Assembly (NCBI GenBank): GCA_010279815.1
Contig: QEOQ01000180.1
Location: 1,272,451 to 1,336,450 of the forward strand
Source: Brachionus plicatilis
Taxonomy: Eukaryota > Rotifera > Eurotatoria > Ploima > Brachionidae
Length of the DNA stretch: 64,000 nucleotides
Direction: 5' to 3'
The notes under the pieces: model-generated
Seen by the model: the letters and a program-made list of their open reading frames with translations, nothing else
What the model was told of the DNA's origin: nothing
Database searches by the model: none
Position numbers and translations under genes: made by a program
In this document: positions 1 through 10,647 of the stretch, piece after piece
Layout: the number at the start of each line of letters is the position of its first letter
Numbering within the stretch: position 1 is the stretch's first letter

Positions 1-2350
1 TTTTTTGGTCCCGGAGAAATTTAATAGTTGTTTTTTGTTTTCTATTTAACAAAATGATTTAACAAAATTTTATTGTCTCTCAAAAATCTTGTTCAATTAC
101 TGTGAAGCTATTCAAAATTTTTGTTCAAAAATATCTCTTAATAAACCGGATAATTTGTTTGTTGTGTGTTTATGTCTAGATAAAAAATACAAATTAATAA
201 ATTAGAAAATGAAAATGGCCGAATAATATGATATAATCATTAGTTACACTAGTCAAATTCAGCAGGTAAAATTTGGTTTATTTGTTAATTTTTTTTGATG
301 AAATTAAATCAACCATGCTTTTATTCACAATTGGCTTTGCTTAGATCTTAGCTTGATTTGAACAAAATTTTTTAATACATTATTAAATATATACAATTGA
401 GAAATAATTAATTTTTTTGATAGAAATTCGAACCATATAATTGAGCACATTAGTTCTGAGTATTAAAATCGTGCTTGAAATCAAGCTTTGGAAAATTTTT
501 GTTTTAAAACACACATTAAATTTAACATGTTAAAAAAAATTTTTAGAAACGTCTTGTACAATTTTAAAAACCAGGATAAATGCATGTTATTTATAAAATT
601 TTAATGTTATTTTTATTCTTGATTTATTTATAAAAACTAATAATATTATTTAGGGTTTAATAATTTTGTTCCGACCGATGGAGGAAAAAATTTAAATTTT
701 TTTATATTCAATTTTTATTTTCTAATAATAGACAACAGGATTGTGAGCTAATCTTATCTTTAAGTTTGAGAAAATATTTTCTGTGATCCATAAAGCTGAG
801 ATTTTTTTTTGCTTTTTTTTAAAATTCAATGAAATATCTGTTTGTAAATGTTAAAAGAAATTTTTCAAAAATATTTCAATGAAATATAAAAGCCTAAATC
901 CAATTACCCCGTTTTTTAGACATATTTTTGTAAGTCTTCTGAATAGTTTATTAAAAGTACATAGTGAATAGTTTAAATTATAATAAGTATAAAATAAAAG
1001 TGTAAAAATTCATTCAAAATCAAAATCTTTTTTTCTAATTTTTTGCTTAATTTCCAAAAAAAATTTGACTCGAGATCAATTTGGTGGCCCAAAATTACGA
1101 ATTGATTTAAAAATGTATCGCTCTTTAAAATAAAAATGAAAGCATAATTAAATTGCAAAAATTTTAATAAAAATAAAAGTAGATATCAAGATATGGCAAA
1201 AATATTAACTTGATTAATAACTATTCAATAAAAAAAAGTTTTTTCCAAAATGTGTAAATCAATCTGACTAAATGATCACATTTTTTAAAATCTATGATCG
1301 TTTCTCACCAAAAAAATTTAATTTTCAAATTTATTTGAAAGTTTTAATTTAAATTGAAACGTTTAATACTGGAACTCTATTTTAATTTTCATAAAAATTA
1401 CCTGAAAATTTGGTCAAGTTTTGCTAAAAGTTTTTTTCGATATTGTTTTTAATTAGCTATCAAATAGGATCGCTTTATTTAAAAAAAATTTTCAAACATC
1501 ACAAAATGTGGGTAAAATTAAGTAAATAATTAAATTTGTCAGTTTGAAGGATAAAAATCATATTTAATTAAGTTAATCCATGTAAGTTTGAGAACTTTTA
1601 TTTTTATTTTAAAAAAGGCTTTAAACTAAAAAAATTGAAAGTAAATTGTTAAATTATGAAAATTTTAACACAAGAGTCAATTTATATTTAAGGAAAATCT
1701 TTATTTGTTTATATAATTTCCTAATAATTTATAAAAAATATTACCAATTGGTCACAAAATTTATTAGTCTTTTTTTCAAATCTAAAAGAAAGTAAAACTA
1801 ATCCGCCATTGCAATGTGGACAAAAAAATATTATTAAAATCCGTTTTTCTTTGCAACTTGTCTCGCTTGCAAGCTTTGCTCGGGAATATACAAGAATGAA
1901 TAATTATGAATTAAAATCTAAATAATTGCTATAATTAAAAAAAGTGAACTTAAATTAAAAATAAAAGCAAATAATTTGAATAAAAATAAACAAATTTTGA
2001 AAAAGAGTTGATTAATGCTAGTTAAGATTTTTGATTCAAATTTCTTTTAGATTTAATAAGAATTTAATAATCCTTCTTGATTTAACCTCCATTAATCACA
2101 TTAAACAAGAATACTTTCAATTTAAACAAAAATTTAATTATGGTAATTTCAATAGTAAATAAAACTGTTAATTTTTAACAAAAAAATTATTATTTTTAAA
2201 TACAAAAATTTGTAGAAAATTTCTGAAAGTTTTATGAAGAAAAAAAATCATGCTATGTATACATATTATTTTTCATTGTTGTATAGCTTGTTATATTGAC
2301 AGAACAAAATTTCAAATTAGAGTAAAATATTAAAATTTTTTATTTTAAAC
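1..2350. other. AT-rich intergenic DNA
   Basis: No convincing coding exon, RNA gene or TIR element was recognised on either strand. The sequence is dominated by A and T runs; the only open stretches are short and of low complexity. It ends at the PYM start codon and should include that gene's promoter, but no clear TATA box or other motif could be assigned. Confidence 0.6.
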
Positions 2351-3022
2351 ATGGCAGAGTCGTCTTCAAATATTATACGTGAAAATGTGGTCAAAGACTC
2401 AATCTCCGGTAGAAATTTAAACCTTAATAAAACATTTTCCTAAAAGTAAGAACAATTAAAGGCGAAGTCTATATTCCTGCGAGCAAAAGACCTGATGGAT
2501 CTTGGCGAAAACCAATTAAAGTCAAACAAGGCTATGTTCCTCAAGAAGAAGTAAATTTGATACTTACAATTTGAGCAATCATTTAAAATTTTCCGACTAG
2601 GTTCCATTGTAATCTTTATTTAAAACCGTGTTATTTTGGTAAATAAACTAAATTTCAGGTATGAGTCCAAAGGAACACAGATTGCCAAGCAAAAGGAGAA
2701 GATAAAAAAAACAATACCTGGAGCTGTGTTTGTTGATGATTTGGAGCGGGAACAGAAAGAAAAATTCAAAAAACCAGACAAATCATTGGAATTGACAAAA
2801 AAAATGTCCGAGATTAAGATATCGAATAAAATAACACCTGAACAAATTGAGGCCGATGTGAAACAAAAAAAAATTCGAAAATTAAAAAAAATCCTACGAG
2901 AAATTGAACAAATTGAGGAGAAAGTAAGCACAAATCAATCGGTCGAGATAGGACAGCTAGAAAAAGTAAAAAAGAAAGGAGATATCATTAAAGAACTAGA
3001 GGATATGGATGAAGAAATATAA
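2351..3022 (+). CDS. PYM1: PYM homologue, partner of Y14 and Mago (exon junction complex recycling factor)
   Basis: Four exons: 2351-2408, 2447-2550, 2601-2608 and 2659-3022, giving 177 aa. Introns are 38, 50 and 50 nt, all GT-AG. The N-terminal block reads [17 protein letters not shown] then [14 protein letters not shown], matching the conserved PYM/WIBG domain that binds the Mago-Y14 heterodimer. The lysine-rich middle and the C-terminal coiled coil ([18 protein letters not shown], then [10 protein letters not shown]) also match PYM. By family knowledge, PYM is cytoplasmic, associates with the small ribosomal subunit and removes exon junction complexes from spliced mRNA. The 8-nt third exon is required: it supplies 'VP' and two bases of the Leu codon, restoring the conserved EEVPLYE block in frame. 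The start is the first ATG in frame with the domain. The gene is convergent with CDK7, whose stop lies 193 bp beyond. Confidence 0.93.
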
Positions 3023-3057
3023 AAATTTTTTGAATTTAAAAACACAGTTTTGTTTTG

Positions 3058-3063
3058 AATAAA
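3058..3063 (+). terminator. AATAAA polyadenylation signal of PYM
   Basis: A canonical AATAAA sits 35 nt after the PYM stop codon, followed by T-rich sequence. A reverse-strand AATAAA at 3170-3175 could serve the convergent CDK7 gene, so the two transcripts would end within about 110 bp of each other. Confidence 0.6.
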
Positions 3064-3215
3064 GACTTTTATTTAATTTTTTTTCATTTTAAAAGAATTT
3101 TTCGTTGTCTTGAGAGCAAATAATAAGCATTTGTTTATAAAAAAATTAATAAATATACAACTAAATTAATTTATTAAATGATGATAATTCTCATTTCAAA
3201 AATTCAATCGCTTTT

Positions 3216-4659
3216 TTAAACCTTAAAAATTAATTTAGATTTTTTTTTTAAAAAATCAAAAAAAAATAAACTTGTTGTTTCATCCGAGAGTTTTCTCTTT
3301 GACGGATTTCTTGTTAAAGCATCCGATTTGTTTTTAATTCGATCCATGACGCTTTGAGGCTGTGGCAAATCTTCTGGCGGAGTAGGCCCTGGTGCATTAC
3401 TAAAATATGGCATTGTTAAAGCCTTTAGAAAATTAAAATTTTAAAAAGTTATTAAAATAAATTTGAAATTAATTACTTCTCTACAAGTGGCTCGTTTTAA
3501 AGGATTTAAATAAAGCATTTGTTCAAGTACGAATATAACGTCCGGGGTTACCGCACTGAAAATCATTTTTAAAGGCTTTGGGTAACACGGTTTAAATTCC
3601 ACAAAATCAGGCAACAATTTAGAATTCTATTTTTTTAAATTAAAATTTTCAATTTTTTCAAAGTTAATTTTTACCGGCCAATTAGTTTCATTTGGAGTTC
3701 CAAATATGTCAAATATTTTTACTAATTGGTCTAAGTCGGTATTTCCTGGAAGTAAAGGTTCCTTTAAAAAAATTTTTGGCCATTTTTATATGATCTTTTT
3801 TTTATAAAAAAATTTACTCTTCGTAACAATTCGGCAAAAATACATCCTATTGCCTTTGAAATTTATAGAAATTTAAAAAATATTTTCTCAAACAAATTTT
3901 CTTTTTTTAGTTTACCCATATATCTATTCCAGTAGCATAAATTTTAGATCCAAAAAGTAACTCTGGTGCTCTATACCATCTGGTTACTACCTGATGAGTC
4001 ATTTCTCGATTTGGAGAGCCATAATATTTTGCAAGACCAAAATCACCAATTTTTAAATTGCCTCTCTCATCCATTAATAAGTTATTAGGTTTTAAATCCT
4101 AAATTTTTAAAATATCACAGTGATTAAAACCATTTAAGTGAAAATACTCTATGAAGGATCCAGTTGGCATGTAGGTACTCTAGACCACAAAGCATCATTA
4201 TCATAAATGATTTTATATCAGCGGGCGTAAGGACTATGTTTTCACGATCACGAATAATTTCTTCTAAATCTGTAACCATGAAATCGTAGACCAAGCTAAC
4301 ATTTGATCCTTGACCAAATACGTCATATAGCTTTTAAAAAATTTGTCTAAAAATAAATTTCTAGAATAATTAAATGTAAATAACTTTTATGATATTTATG
4401 TGCCCCAGCTCTTTTAGGAGTTTTATTTCTCTTAATGCAGTTCGGTTTATTCCATCGGCTGCCTCGACTCTGTTACCGAATTTAATCTTTTGAAAAAAAA
4501 AGTTCAATCGAAATAAACACTGAAATTAAATTTTTTATTCACCTTTTTAATGGCCACAATGATTCCAGTTTCTCTATCTCTAGCTTTGTAAACTGTAGCA
4601 AACTGACCCTCGCCCAAAAAATTCAGTTTTTCATAGCGCTTTGACTTTTCAACTTGCAT
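3216..4659 (-). CDS. CDK7: Cyclin-dependent kinase 7 (CAK / TFIIH kinase)
   Basis: Eight exons in transcription order: 4659-4543, 4486-4385, 4330-4148, 4098-3916, 3853-3818, 3761-3675, 3626-3477 and 3422-3216, giving 354 aa (human 346). Every exon length is a multiple of three, so all seven introns (about 42-64 nt) are phase 0. Visible landmarks: glycine loop [16 protein letters not shown] lysine at the end of exon 1, the CDK7 [18 protein letters not shown] helix in place of PSTAIRE, HRD split from DLKPNN at an intron, DFGLAK, and the T-loop [20 protein letters not shown]. Both T-loop phosphosites are kept (Ser162, Thr168, equivalent to human S164/T170). The tail [12 protein letters not shown] is diagnostic for CDK7. 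By family knowledge it pairs with cyclin H and MAT1, activates cell-cycle CDKs and phosphorylates the RNA polymerase II CTD within TFIIH. Confidence 0.95.
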
Positions 4660-5690
4660 TTTTGACTAATTTTACTATTTTTTTGTTAATTTTGAATAAT
4701 ATGAAATTAAAAAAAAAAAAAGACTTAACAAATTATCAGTTTTTTTTTCTAAGTAATCAATATCTTATAAAATTTACACAAAATTCTCAAATTCTATAGT
4801 TTAAAATCTTGAAAATTTGGTCTCCCGTTTCCCCTTCTGACCAGCCTTGTTAATTTCCAAACTATGAAATAGAACTCAGACTTTTGAATAAATCTAACAG
4901 AAAAAAATGGATACTAAATCAATAATCAAAAAATTCATGACATCCTTGTTTAAATATACAAGAAGTAGCATAGGTCATTAAAATTATTCCTTGATCGTTC
5001 TATCAATTTGAGATTTTGAGAAGAAATTTTTATTGAGAAAATTCCCTAATTCATTCATTTTAGCAACAGAACACTATTTATTTTTACCAATTTTTCTGAA
5101 TGCGAATAGAACCGATTAGCAAAATCTAAACAAAAAAATGAATCAATAAATTGAAAAATTATTATTATTATTTGAGTCTTAAAATAAATTTACAATCTTT
5201 TTTTCCAATAATATCTAAAAAAAAAAAATAAATGCTACTTCGCCTTCATGGTAGCAAAAAAACATTTCGTAGGTGGCTTAAATTTTATAGAAGAAAAAAA
5301 AAAACTTTAAAAATTCAAAAACACAAATGTTCAAAATTAATTTCTAATAACATTTAAATTTCAAATTTTTTTAAAATTCAAACGAAATTTTATGCTACTC
5401 TCGAATACTGTGTCTCATTTTACATCATTTTTGAGAAAAAAAATAAATTTTACTCTATGGATTCATTATTAATATAAATTTAATTGAATAATTGAAAATT
5501 TATTTTTTTTAAAAAGAGTTAAACATTATTCTAATTTACAGAAAATTAAATGTATATAGTAATAAATTTGAAAAACAATTCGATTTAAAAACAAAAAAAT
5601 TCGATTTAAGATTAAGGTAAAAAACAGTGTCAAAATTTAAAAAAAAAACAATTAATAATTCTAATAACAAAAAAATCATGAAAATATAAA
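4660..5690. other. AT-rich intergenic region between CDK7 and the ASD2 gene
   Basis: Contains the presumed CDK7 promoter on its left and the 3' flank of the ASD2 gene on its right. No open frame with protein similarity and no repeat could be recognised; poly-A and poly-T tracts dominate. Confidence 0.6.
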
Positions 5691-6329
5691 TTAATTAAAT
5701 TTTAAGTCATTCAGAATTTTTAATTGTAATTGAGCCAATTCAATATGATCCTTTAAATGTCGTTGTTTTAGGGCATTTACTATTTTTGAAATAAGAAAGT
5801 TTTCAAATTCGTCCAATTGCTCACGATTTCGATACCTTTGATGAATAAATTAAAAACAAAAATATAAATTAAAAAAAATTAAATAATTACTTTGAAAGAA
5901 ATTCCATGACTATCACCGCTCTTTTGTCAATTCCATTCTTAAGATACAAAGCCTCTTCTTTTTTACGATGAATTTGATTTAATTCTTGCTTAAGCATGTC
6001 CTTTAAAATTAAATAAAAATTTATAGTTAATTTCAATATTTTAAATATGTTTAAAATCTGCTTACAATTTCTTCACATGTTAACTTACTCTCCAAAGACT
6101 CGGTTTCATTTACTAAATCGGAATTTAAATCAACTAATTGCATTATTTGAATGGAATTTTCAGTTTGTGCTATTTTATTACAAAGTTTTAATAAAAGATT
6201 CGTTATCACATCTGATTCGTTCACTAAAAGTTTGAATTTTTCCATTTCCAATGATGAAATTTTTGATTCATACTCGAGCTCTTTTTGAATCTTAAAAGAC
6301 ACAAGATAATAATATTTTAAAAAATGCAT
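5691..6329 (-). CDS. Shroom-type ASD2 domain protein (short, possibly ASD2 only)
   Basis: Three exons: 6329(or 6290)-6066, 6000-5891 and 5835-5691. The ASD2 part is 159 aa, or 172 aa if translation starts at the ATG at 6329. The protein is a continuous coiled coil. EKFKLLVNESDVITNLLLKL followed by CNKIAQTEN aligns with the vertebrate Shroom ASD2 pattern (D/E)KFR..(I/V)[22 protein letters not shown]. The later block GIDKRAVIVMEFLSKY...LDEFENFL aligns with the NLDRRERIVFDILANYL helix. ASD2 binds Rho kinase and drives apical constriction in epithelia (family knowledge). No PDZ or ASD1 is visible in the flanks. A good acceptor (T-rich, then AAG) precedes codon ATT at 6290, so an unseen upstream exon is an alternative to the ATG start. 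Introns are 65 and 55 nt, GT-AG. Confidence 0.8.
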
Positions 6330-6770
6330 CAATGAAATTTCAAATAGCAATTTTTTTCTGACTCTTGGACATGAATAATTTTTTTCAATATAAAATAAAT
6401 CAATTAAATTTAAAAAAATTTGAAAGTGTTTAATTTTATTTTAAGTTTATATTTAGTAAGTTTTTTTGTAAGGACAGAAAAAGTGAACTGAATAATATCC
6501 TCAAGATGACAATTTTTGTATTTTCTCTGTTTTTTGACCAATTCGGTCAGTACTAATTACAAAAATTATTTTCCAAAAAAATAATTTTTGGAAAATCACC
6601 AGAAAAATTTCAATAAATTTTGAGAAAAACGAATCATGTTTTGTAATAAAAATTATCTAAAAAATCTTTTTTATGTGATTTTGAGTGGTGTAATTTTAAA
6701 CCTCTCTTAGTCTCATAAAATGCACCTCATTCTGAACACTCTTTATGTTTTTTTTATTTATAAAACTTTA

Positions 6771-6941
6771 TTAACTTCTAGCCTCTCGAATCTCTTGTAA
6801 GATTTTTTGATTAAAACTCGACTTGGACTTTGCATCAGCTAAAGTAACAGTTTTTAATTGATGATATTTACTTGGCAATCCTTCAGTATTATTTTCATCA
6901 TTAGTATGGTCATAAGCAGGGTACTGGCTGGTATTGACCGC
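6771..6941 (-). CDS. Candidate 3'-terminal exon of the gene begun at 13661
   Basis: An acceptor (ends GACCAG, at 6943-6942) opens a 56-codon frame with non-AT-rich codon use and varied composition. It reads AVNTSQYPAYDHTNDE, then VTLADAKSKSSFNQKILQEI, then REARS and a stop. AATAAA-like signals follow within about 30 nt, as expected of a last exon. The acceptor is phase 0, matching the phase-0 donor of the large exon 11151-13661, so joining them would give an 893-aa protein across a 4.2-kb intron full of mobile elements. The last segment resembles the first helix of a WH2 actin-binding motif, but the LKK part is absent. No family recognised; joining is inference. Confidence 0.4.
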   Translation of the reverse strand, partial: AVNTSQYPAYDHTNDENNTEGLPSKYHQLKTVTLADAKSKSSFNQKILQEIREARS

Positions 6942-7616
6942 CTGGTCACAAAATATGGTTATAATCCTTTATCTTTATCTATCTAATTAAAAAGCTCTAA
7001 TAATTCAGCCTATTTAAACAATTATTTTTTAAAAAATTTCTTAATAAACCGAAGAATTTTTTAGTTCTATAACTGCAAAATTAAAATATTGTATAGCTTT
7101 AAATTTGAGTAAATTTTTGAAATATGCTACCTCAAATTTATAAAAAATTACTTCTATTTTAATAAAAAAATTTATCAATTCTAATTCATGTATGTTTACT
7201 AATAAAAATATTGTCTATTTATTTACTTAATTTAATAGATAAAAAGAAAATTGATTTATTAAAAAAAAATTTAATTTATATAGAAAATACACAAATTATC
7301 AATTAGATCGATAATTTATTTTTCAAAAATATACAAAATTTTTTATTAGAAAAAAATTGAATATAAACTTTGACCAAAATTAATTTATGCTTTTGAATTA
7401 AAAATTTAAAATCATCTTTATTTTAAAAAATATTTTTTAATGGCTTTAATTTGATATTATGATGGATTTTTAATAAATTAGAACACATTTTAATTAAATT
7501 GTTTAAAAGTTTCATAAATTGATAATCAATTTTGTTTTGTTGCGTATTATTTAAAAAAAAAAGGAAAACAAAAATAATCAAATACCCGACTCCACTGTTT
7601 GAATGCTACCTTACTA

Positions 7617-7656
7617 ATTCTTCTCTTTAACCTGAAACGTCCAGTACTTAGACATG
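7617..7656 (+). repeat. Dispersed repeat copy 1 (related to 28021-28060)
   Basis: The segment with core CCTGAAACGTCCAGTACTTA resembles 28021-28060 (core CCTGAACCGTTCGGTACTTA) in the same orientation, with a shared pyrimidine-rich 5' side (TTCTTCT) and ATGT on the 3' side. Two copies about 20 kb apart suggest a fragment of an interspersed element. On the reverse strand it is open in one frame, but nothing supports it as coding. Confidence 0.45.
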
Positions 7657-7844
7657 TAAAATGAGTCATTACTTATTTAAAATTTATTTATTTCATCATT
7701 TTTCGTTTGCTTTTTTTATTAATTTTTTAGATTTGACTTCCTTTACTAGTAATTAATAGCTATTAGTTATGTTTATTTTTAAAAATATCCATTAATACTT
7801 TTTGTTTTTTAGACTAATTCTTTGAATGAAGATTAATTAATTTA

Positions 7845-7845
7845 C

Positions 7846-7891
<46 letters not shown>
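7845..7891 (+). repeat. (ATT)n microsatellite
   Basis: About 15 uninterrupted ATT/TTA units, the longest simple trinucleotide array seen in the window. Confidence 0.95.
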
Positions 7892-7893
<2 letters not shown>

Positions 7894-8087
7894 AAAATAA
7901 AATAGTATGCAAAAGAAGCAAGTTTTGTACTGTTTGTTTTCCTTTTTTTTACATTTATAATTATGTTTAAGAAGTTAAAAAAAAAATATTAATTTTCTTT
8001 TTTTTACATTTTTACAACAAAAATTTTAATTTTTAATTAAATATTTATAGAATGTTATTAACAAAATAAAAAAAATTTTTTAACTGT

Positions 8088-8316
8088 ACCGTAAATTTTT
8101 TTTTTTTATTGTCGCAAGAATTTGGTTTTGGTGCCTCGAAAAAATTTTTTTAAAGCTTGAGATAGCAAAAATGAAAATCTATGCAACTGAAAGCCAACTT
8201 AATGTCAATATTTTTAATTCTAATTTTGATTTTTTAGTCTAAAAAGCTTTTTTTTAAGGCACCAAAACCTAATTATTGGGCTTTTAGTGCGACGTTAAAA
8301 AACGAATATTTACGGT
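8088..8316. mobile_element. TIR MITE-like element, termini ACCGTAAAT
   Basis: 229 bp with inverted ends: ACCGTAAAT at 8088 and ATTTACGGT ending at 8316. The inversion continues inward through GTCGC..., the block TAGGTTTTGGTGCCT (TTGGTTTTGGTGCCT on the left arm) and AAGCTT. It has no coding capacity, so it is a non-autonomous element. Clear target-site duplications were not found, so the superfamily is uncertain. Confidence 0.7.
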
Positions 8317-8457
8317 GAGTATTTTTTTAAATTTTTATTTATCTTTTTAAGTTTAAGTTGAACAACCAATAGCATCGTATTCAGCATCAATCCGAGTTAT
8401 TAATTTATTAATTAATTAATTTAACTGTCGTTTTTTCTAATGACTTTAAATCAGTAC

Positions 8458-9560
8458 AAATGACGCTTTAATATGCGTCAATTAAAAAAATGTTTATATT
8501 CCCCTTTGTGTAAAATAAACTATAAAAAATTTTGGTTGTCCCTAAAATGCGGAAAATTGAATCGAAAAATTGTCATAAAATTTGATGAAGTAAAATGCAG
8601 AAGCGGAATCTAGAAAACTAAAATGCGTATGCGGAAAAATATAATTTTATTTATTAAAAAAAAATTAAAAATTATTTATTGAGTTAAAGTTAAAAAATCA
8701 ATTATGTATTAGTAAAAATCATGAAAAAAATTTCAATACATGAAGTCCTAAGCGCTTTGATATTTTACTTTTTGTTTTCAATTACTTAAATTATTTTAAA
8801 AAAAAATTGGTTAGTACCCACATATTTTAAAAGAGCTTTGCGACGAAACTGGGTTCCAGGCGATTTTGATGATAAAAGATGTTTATTTAAAAAACTATGC
8901 GAAAAAAATGGCAAAAAATTGCTTAATATTTAATGAGTTATTATATTTAAAACTATGAAAATTTTTCACATATTAAATGCCTTAAGCCTAGTGTAAAAAA
9001 ACTCAACTTGCTTTTTGATTTTGTTCGGAATTGTGCACAAAATAATTTTTTTTTAAATTAAAATTTTTCCGTCGATTAGATTAACTTTTTTTTTTAATAA
9101 ATAACTTAGATTTTTTGGTGAAATTCAGTACATAATGATAAAAAGAACATAAACAAATAATAAAAAATGGAAAAACTTTTTTTCTATAAGTTTAAAATTA
9201 GTTTCGTGATAACGACATTGTTCAACATTCAAAGTTGCATCAGCTATCAAGGTCTGCAAAACTCTGCAAATTTAGCAGATTTTGACAGTTGATGCAACTT
9301 TGAATGTTGCGTTTACGGAACTAATTTTAAACTTTTAGCAAAAAAGTTATTCAATTTTTTATCATTTTATTCTGTTCTTTTGTACTTAACTTCACAAATC
9401 CGATTTTTTTTAATTAATAAAAAAAATTAAAAAAATTTCCGCTTCCGCATTTTAGGGACAACCAAAAATTTTCTCTCAAATTTTATTTTAAATTTTTTGG
9501 ACAACACATAAAAAAAATTGATTTTAATTGATGCATTTATTCAGACTTAAATGTCATTTT
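8458..9560. mobile_element. 1.1-kb non-autonomous element with long inverted arms
   Basis: The core TTGGTTGTCCCTAAAATGCG at 8532-8551 is repeated exactly in inverse at 9446-9465. Weaker inversion extends outward on both sides to about 8458 (AAATGACGCTTTAA...GCGTCAATTAA) and 9560 (TTGATGCAT...AAATGTCATTT). No transposase frame lies between the arms. A second palindrome is nested inside at 9103-9405. Confidence 0.65.
9103..9405. mobile_element. Palindromic MITE-like element nested in the 1.1-kb element
   Basis: An imperfect palindrome of about 300 bp. Paired blocks are AAGTTTAAAATTAGTTTCGT (left) with ACGGAACTAATTTTAAACTT (right), CAACATTCAAAGTTGCATCA with its complement, and CTGCAAAACTCTGCAAATTT with AAATTTAGCAGATTTTGACAG. 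Outer parts carry GTGAAATTC...GTAC against GTAC...ACTTCAC. It shares architecture with 27465-27826, including AAAAAAGTTATTCAA near the right arm, so the two may be one family. Confidence 0.6.
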
Positions 9561-9774
9561 AAATAAATTTGAGGTACAGTAAAAAGCGGATATAAGAAAT
9601 TCGAATTTGCACAAGAAAAAATTTCTTATATCAGACAATTTCTTTTAAACGAAAAATTTTTTTTGGTGTAAGAAACTGTTAAAGGATGAAAAGGGAAGTT
9701 TTGAGAAACTGTTTTTTTTATCAACACATTAATCTAAGCAATTGAGAATTTGAATTCTTTTTTCTAGACTAATA

Positions 9775-10647
9775 CAGTGGTTCTTGCTAAAATGAAATGG
9801 TCCGTTCCCGAAAAGGAATGGAATGGGGACGCATTCCATAAAAAACCATTCCCGTTCCGTTCCATTTCCGTTCCATTTCCATTCCAATTCCATTCCATTC
9901 CAACCGTTCCATCCATNNNNNNNNNNNNNNNNNNNNNNNNNNNNNNNNNNNNNNNNNNNNNNNNNNNNNNNNNNNNNNNNNNNNNNNNNNNNNNNNNNNN
10001 NNNNNNNNNNNNNNNNNNNNNNNNNNNNNNNNNNNNNNNNNNNNNNNNNNNNNNNNNNNNNNNNNNNNNNNNNNNNNNNNNNNNNNNNNNNNNNNNNNNN
10101 NNNNNNNNNNNNNNNNNNNNNNNNNNNNNNNNNNNNNNNNNNNNNNNNNNNNNNNNNNNNNNNNNNNNNNNNNNNNNNNNNNNNNNNNNNNNNNNNNNNN
10201 NNNNNNNNNNNNNNNNNNNNNNNNNNNNNNNNNNNNNNNNNNNNNNNNNNNNNNNNNNNNNNNNNNNNNNNNNNNNNNNNNNNNNNNNNNNNNNNNNNNN
10301 NNNNNNNNNNNNNNNNNNNNNNNNNNNNNNNNNNNNNNNNNNNNNNNNNNNNNNNNNNNNNNNNNNNNNNNNNNNNNNNNNNNNNNNNNNNNNNNNNNNN
10401 NNNNNNNNNNNNNNNNNNNNNNNNNNNNNNNNNACGGTTGGAATGGAATGGAACGGTTGGAATGGAATGGAACGGTTGGAATGGAATGGTATTGATGGAA
10501 CGAATCGGATGGAATGGAATGGAATGGAATGGAATTGGAATGGAAATGGAACGGAAATGGAACGGAACGGGAATGGTTTTTTATGGAATGCGTCCCCATT
10601 CCATTCCTTTTCGGGAACGGACCATTTCATTTTAGCAAGAACCACTG
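9775..10647. mobile_element. TA-flanked palindromic Tc1/mariner-type MITE carrying a minisatellite
   Basis: TA|CAGTGGTTCTTGCTAAAATG at 9773 is mirrored exactly by CATTTTAGCAAGAACCACTG|TA ending at 10649. The inverted arms stay nearly perfect for about 90 bp (9775-9870 against 10555-10647), through GGTCCGTTCCCGAAAAGG and GGGGACGCATTCCATAAAAA. The interior is a GGAATGGAAC-type tandem repeat interrupted by 517 Ns. TA flanks and CAGTG ends indicate Tc1/mariner-type mobilisation. The almost perfect arms suggest a recent insertion. Confidence 0.8.
9870..10560. repeat. GGAATGGAAC-type minisatellite with assembly gap (N 9917-10433)
   Basis: On the right of the gap the + strand reads tandem GGTTGGAATGGAATGGAAC units. 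On the left the array appears in the opposite orientation (TTCCATTCCATTCC). The orientation therefore switches inside the gap, so the array itself is part of the palindrome. Real length is unknown; 517 Ns may be only an estimate. Confidence 0.85.

Noticed and set aside
973..1158. Small AT-rich open frames such as 973-1158, 15384-15720, 18482-19040, 44425-44625 and 62076-62273
   Set aside because: Composition is that of random AT-rich DNA (Phe, Leu, Ile, Lys, Asn), with no motifs, splice context or conserved neighbours.
7600..7669. Reverse-strand open segment starting MTHFTCLSTGRFRLKRR as a possible exon
   Set aside because: It overlaps a dispersed repeat also found near 28.0 kb, and its phase does not join sensibly to the large exon.
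7845..7891. Regular repeats as a CRISPR array
   Set aside because: It is a pure trinucleotide microsatellite without spacers, and the genome is clearly eukaryotic.
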